Assembly (NCBI GenBank): GCA_947477885.1
Contig: CANJUD010000001.1
Coordinates: 358,632-422,631, forward strand
Length of the DNA: 64,000 bases
Direction: 5' to 3'
From: Bacteroidota bacterium
GTDB taxonomy: Bacteria; Bacteroidota; Bacteroidia; UKL13-3
The translations under genes and the position numbers were made by a program. Numbering within the stretch: position 1 is the first letter of the stretch; each line of letters starts with the position of its first letter. The notes beneath the pieces are model-generated. The model made no database searches, was not told where the DNA came from, and was given only the letters and a program-made list of their open reading frames with translations. Shown piece by piece: positions 63,035-64,000 of this stretch.

Positions 63035-64000
63035 ATGAAAAATATTGGATTCGCTGTTTGTATAATAACAGCCTTTACACTAGCTAGTTGTAGCATTGTA
63101 AAAAACAACCCAAGTAATGTAGACGATGTGTACACTATTGGCGGCGATTTTAAGCATATACAAAATGACCAAGTGGCTCGAGAGCAAAAAGCCATAAAGC
63201 GAGAGCAAGAAAAACAAACAGCAATGGCTGCTTTATATAAAACCAATATTTCGCAATCAACCGCTGCTGCTGTTCCTATTGCTGCAATAGCCAGCCCGAA
63301 CAATCCCTATGCCTGCAACAATATGTATCCTGGATACGGCACTTATGGTTTCAATACCGGTTATGGTTATAGTAATAATTATGGTATGATGGGATATGGC
63401 TATAATACAAGTAGCTTTGGCTATCTGGGGAATAATTACCATAGCCCTTATTATGGTTATAATAATTCATATGGTTACAATAATTATTACACACCTCAAA
63501 ATTATTCTTATAATACCTATTCAAATAATAATAGCGGATACACTGAAAACACACAACAACATACTGCACCCCAACATAGGGGAACAGGTATTGGCAGCAG
63601 TACACCGGGTAATAACAGTGGCGTAAACGCTTCGTTTGATAAACCGAATGTTGCAGCTCAAACCAATACTCCGCCTACAGTTAATGTGCAAGTTCACACA
63701 CGCAGTACTTATAATAATCCGCAAACATCCTATACGCCTGTTCCGCAGAATTCTCAACCAGCACCGCAGACTCATAGTGCAACCACACCATCAACGCAGC
63801 AGGCATATACCCCAATTCCAGCGGCAGCACAACAAACTTATACGCCTGCCCCACAAGTAACACAACAGAGCTATACCCCAGCTCCACAACCTGCATATAC
63901 CCAACCAACATATCATCAGCCAACTTATTCAACACCTACGCCTTCATATAGTACCCCTACTCCCAGGTCGGGTGGCGGTGGCTTTGGTGGCAGTAGCAGC
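63035..64000 (+). CDS. Low-complexity lipoprotein, C-terminus cut by window end
   Basis: The frame is open from the ATG at 63035 through base 64000 (322 codons). Signal peptide MKNIGFAVCIITAFTLAS is followed by a lipobox Cys (TLASCS) at residue 19. Residues 20-75 are charged and helical (REQKAIKREQEKQ). Residues 90-170 are Tyr/Gly/Asn-rich (YGYNNSYGYNNYY), and 200-310 are Pro/Gln/Thr/Tyr-rich with recurring QQ-x-YTP units; the visible end is Gly/Ser-rich. It is probably membrane-anchored and surface- or periplasm-exposed; no enzymatic domain is seen. Minus-strand ORFs over it are shadows. Confidence 0.85.
   Translation, partial: MKNIGFAVCIITAFTLASCSIVKNNPSNVDDVYTIGGDFKHIQNDQVAREQKAIKREQEKQTAMAALYKTNISQSTAAAVPIAAIASPNNPYACNNMYPGYGTYGFNTGYGYSNNYGMMGYGYNTSSFGYLGNNYHSPYYGYNNSYGYNNYYTPQNYSYNTYSNNNSGYTENTQQHTAPQHRGTGIGSSTPGNNSGVNASFDKPNVAAQTNTPPTVNVQVHTRSTYNNPQTSYTPVPQNSQPAPQTHSATTPSTQQAYTPIPAAAQQTYTPAPQVTQQSYTPAPQPAYTQPTYHQPTYSTPTPSYSTPTPRSGGGGFGGSSS

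Noticed and set aside
63351-63775. Minus-strand ORFs rich in Tyr, Asn and His over the lipoprotein gene
   Set aside because: They are reverse-frame shadows of a repetitive coding sequence with a clear lipoprotein signal on the plus strand.

Overview
The window comes from an AT-rich Bacteroidota chromosome, probably of a Sphingobacteriales/Chitinophagales-like relative. The evidence is type IX secretion (T9SS) sorting domains, a heterodimeric-type lycopene cyclase next to a sigma factor, the CBS-nadK-DUF6089-uppS-bamA-ompH envelope block, -7 promoter boxes of the form TAnnTTTG, many ATA/TAT codons and few Shine-Dalgarno sites. Most of it is housekeeping sequence, interrupted by secreted surface-protein genes and by spacers packed with short palindromic repeats.

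Layout. 1-3811 (-): a very large secreted adhesin-like gene, cut at the window start. 4125-7110: M61 peptidase, lycopene cyclase, ECF sigma factor. 7436-11814 (+): queD-folE, accB-accC, a GlmU-like transferase. 11815-12167: repeat spacer. 12168-14405 (-): small unknown gene, rlmB, murI. 14503-17536: unknown protein, retropepsin-like protease, sodium:solute symporter. 17707-21289 (-): CCG-domain Fe-S protein, S21, cyanophycinase, RlmI-like methyltransferase. 21480-23240 (+): acyltransferase pair resembling glycine/ornithine-lipid synthesis. 23308-32329 (+): CBS protein, NAD kinase, three tandem DUF6089-like proteins, UppS, BamA and two OmpH/Skp chaperones; together they make NADP, the undecaprenyl carrier and the outer-membrane insertion machinery. 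32437-35776 (-): SRPBCC protein, PurH, CdsA, tRNA-Glu. 35908-36906 (+): gap. 36981-40521 (-): RicT, HolB, radical SAM/SPASM enzyme. 40588-40925: a 338-bp inverted-repeat element. 40963-46526 (-): two T9SS surface proteins, one apparently frameshifted. 46908-53661 (+): TetR-TolC-MFP-RND efflux operon. 53912-59249 (-): Kmo, a repeat spacer, RsgA, ManC, ProS. 59368-62790 (-): another T9SS protein and a frameshifted secreted protein. 63035-64000 (+): a low-complexity lipoprotein cut by the window end.

I did not find a convincing undescribed multi-gene system. The most interesting signals are structural. One surface gene has a C8 tract between its likely ATG and its signal peptide, and one base less would restore the frame. 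A decayed copy of the proS 5' end and leader lies 3.7 kb from proS, with the surface-gene pair between the two copies. A 338-bp MITE-like element has nested inverted repeats. Several palindromic repeat families recur in the spacers. Three genes have a -7 box only four bases before the start codon, which suggests leaderless mRNAs. Function calls rest on motifs and family memory; no database search was possible.
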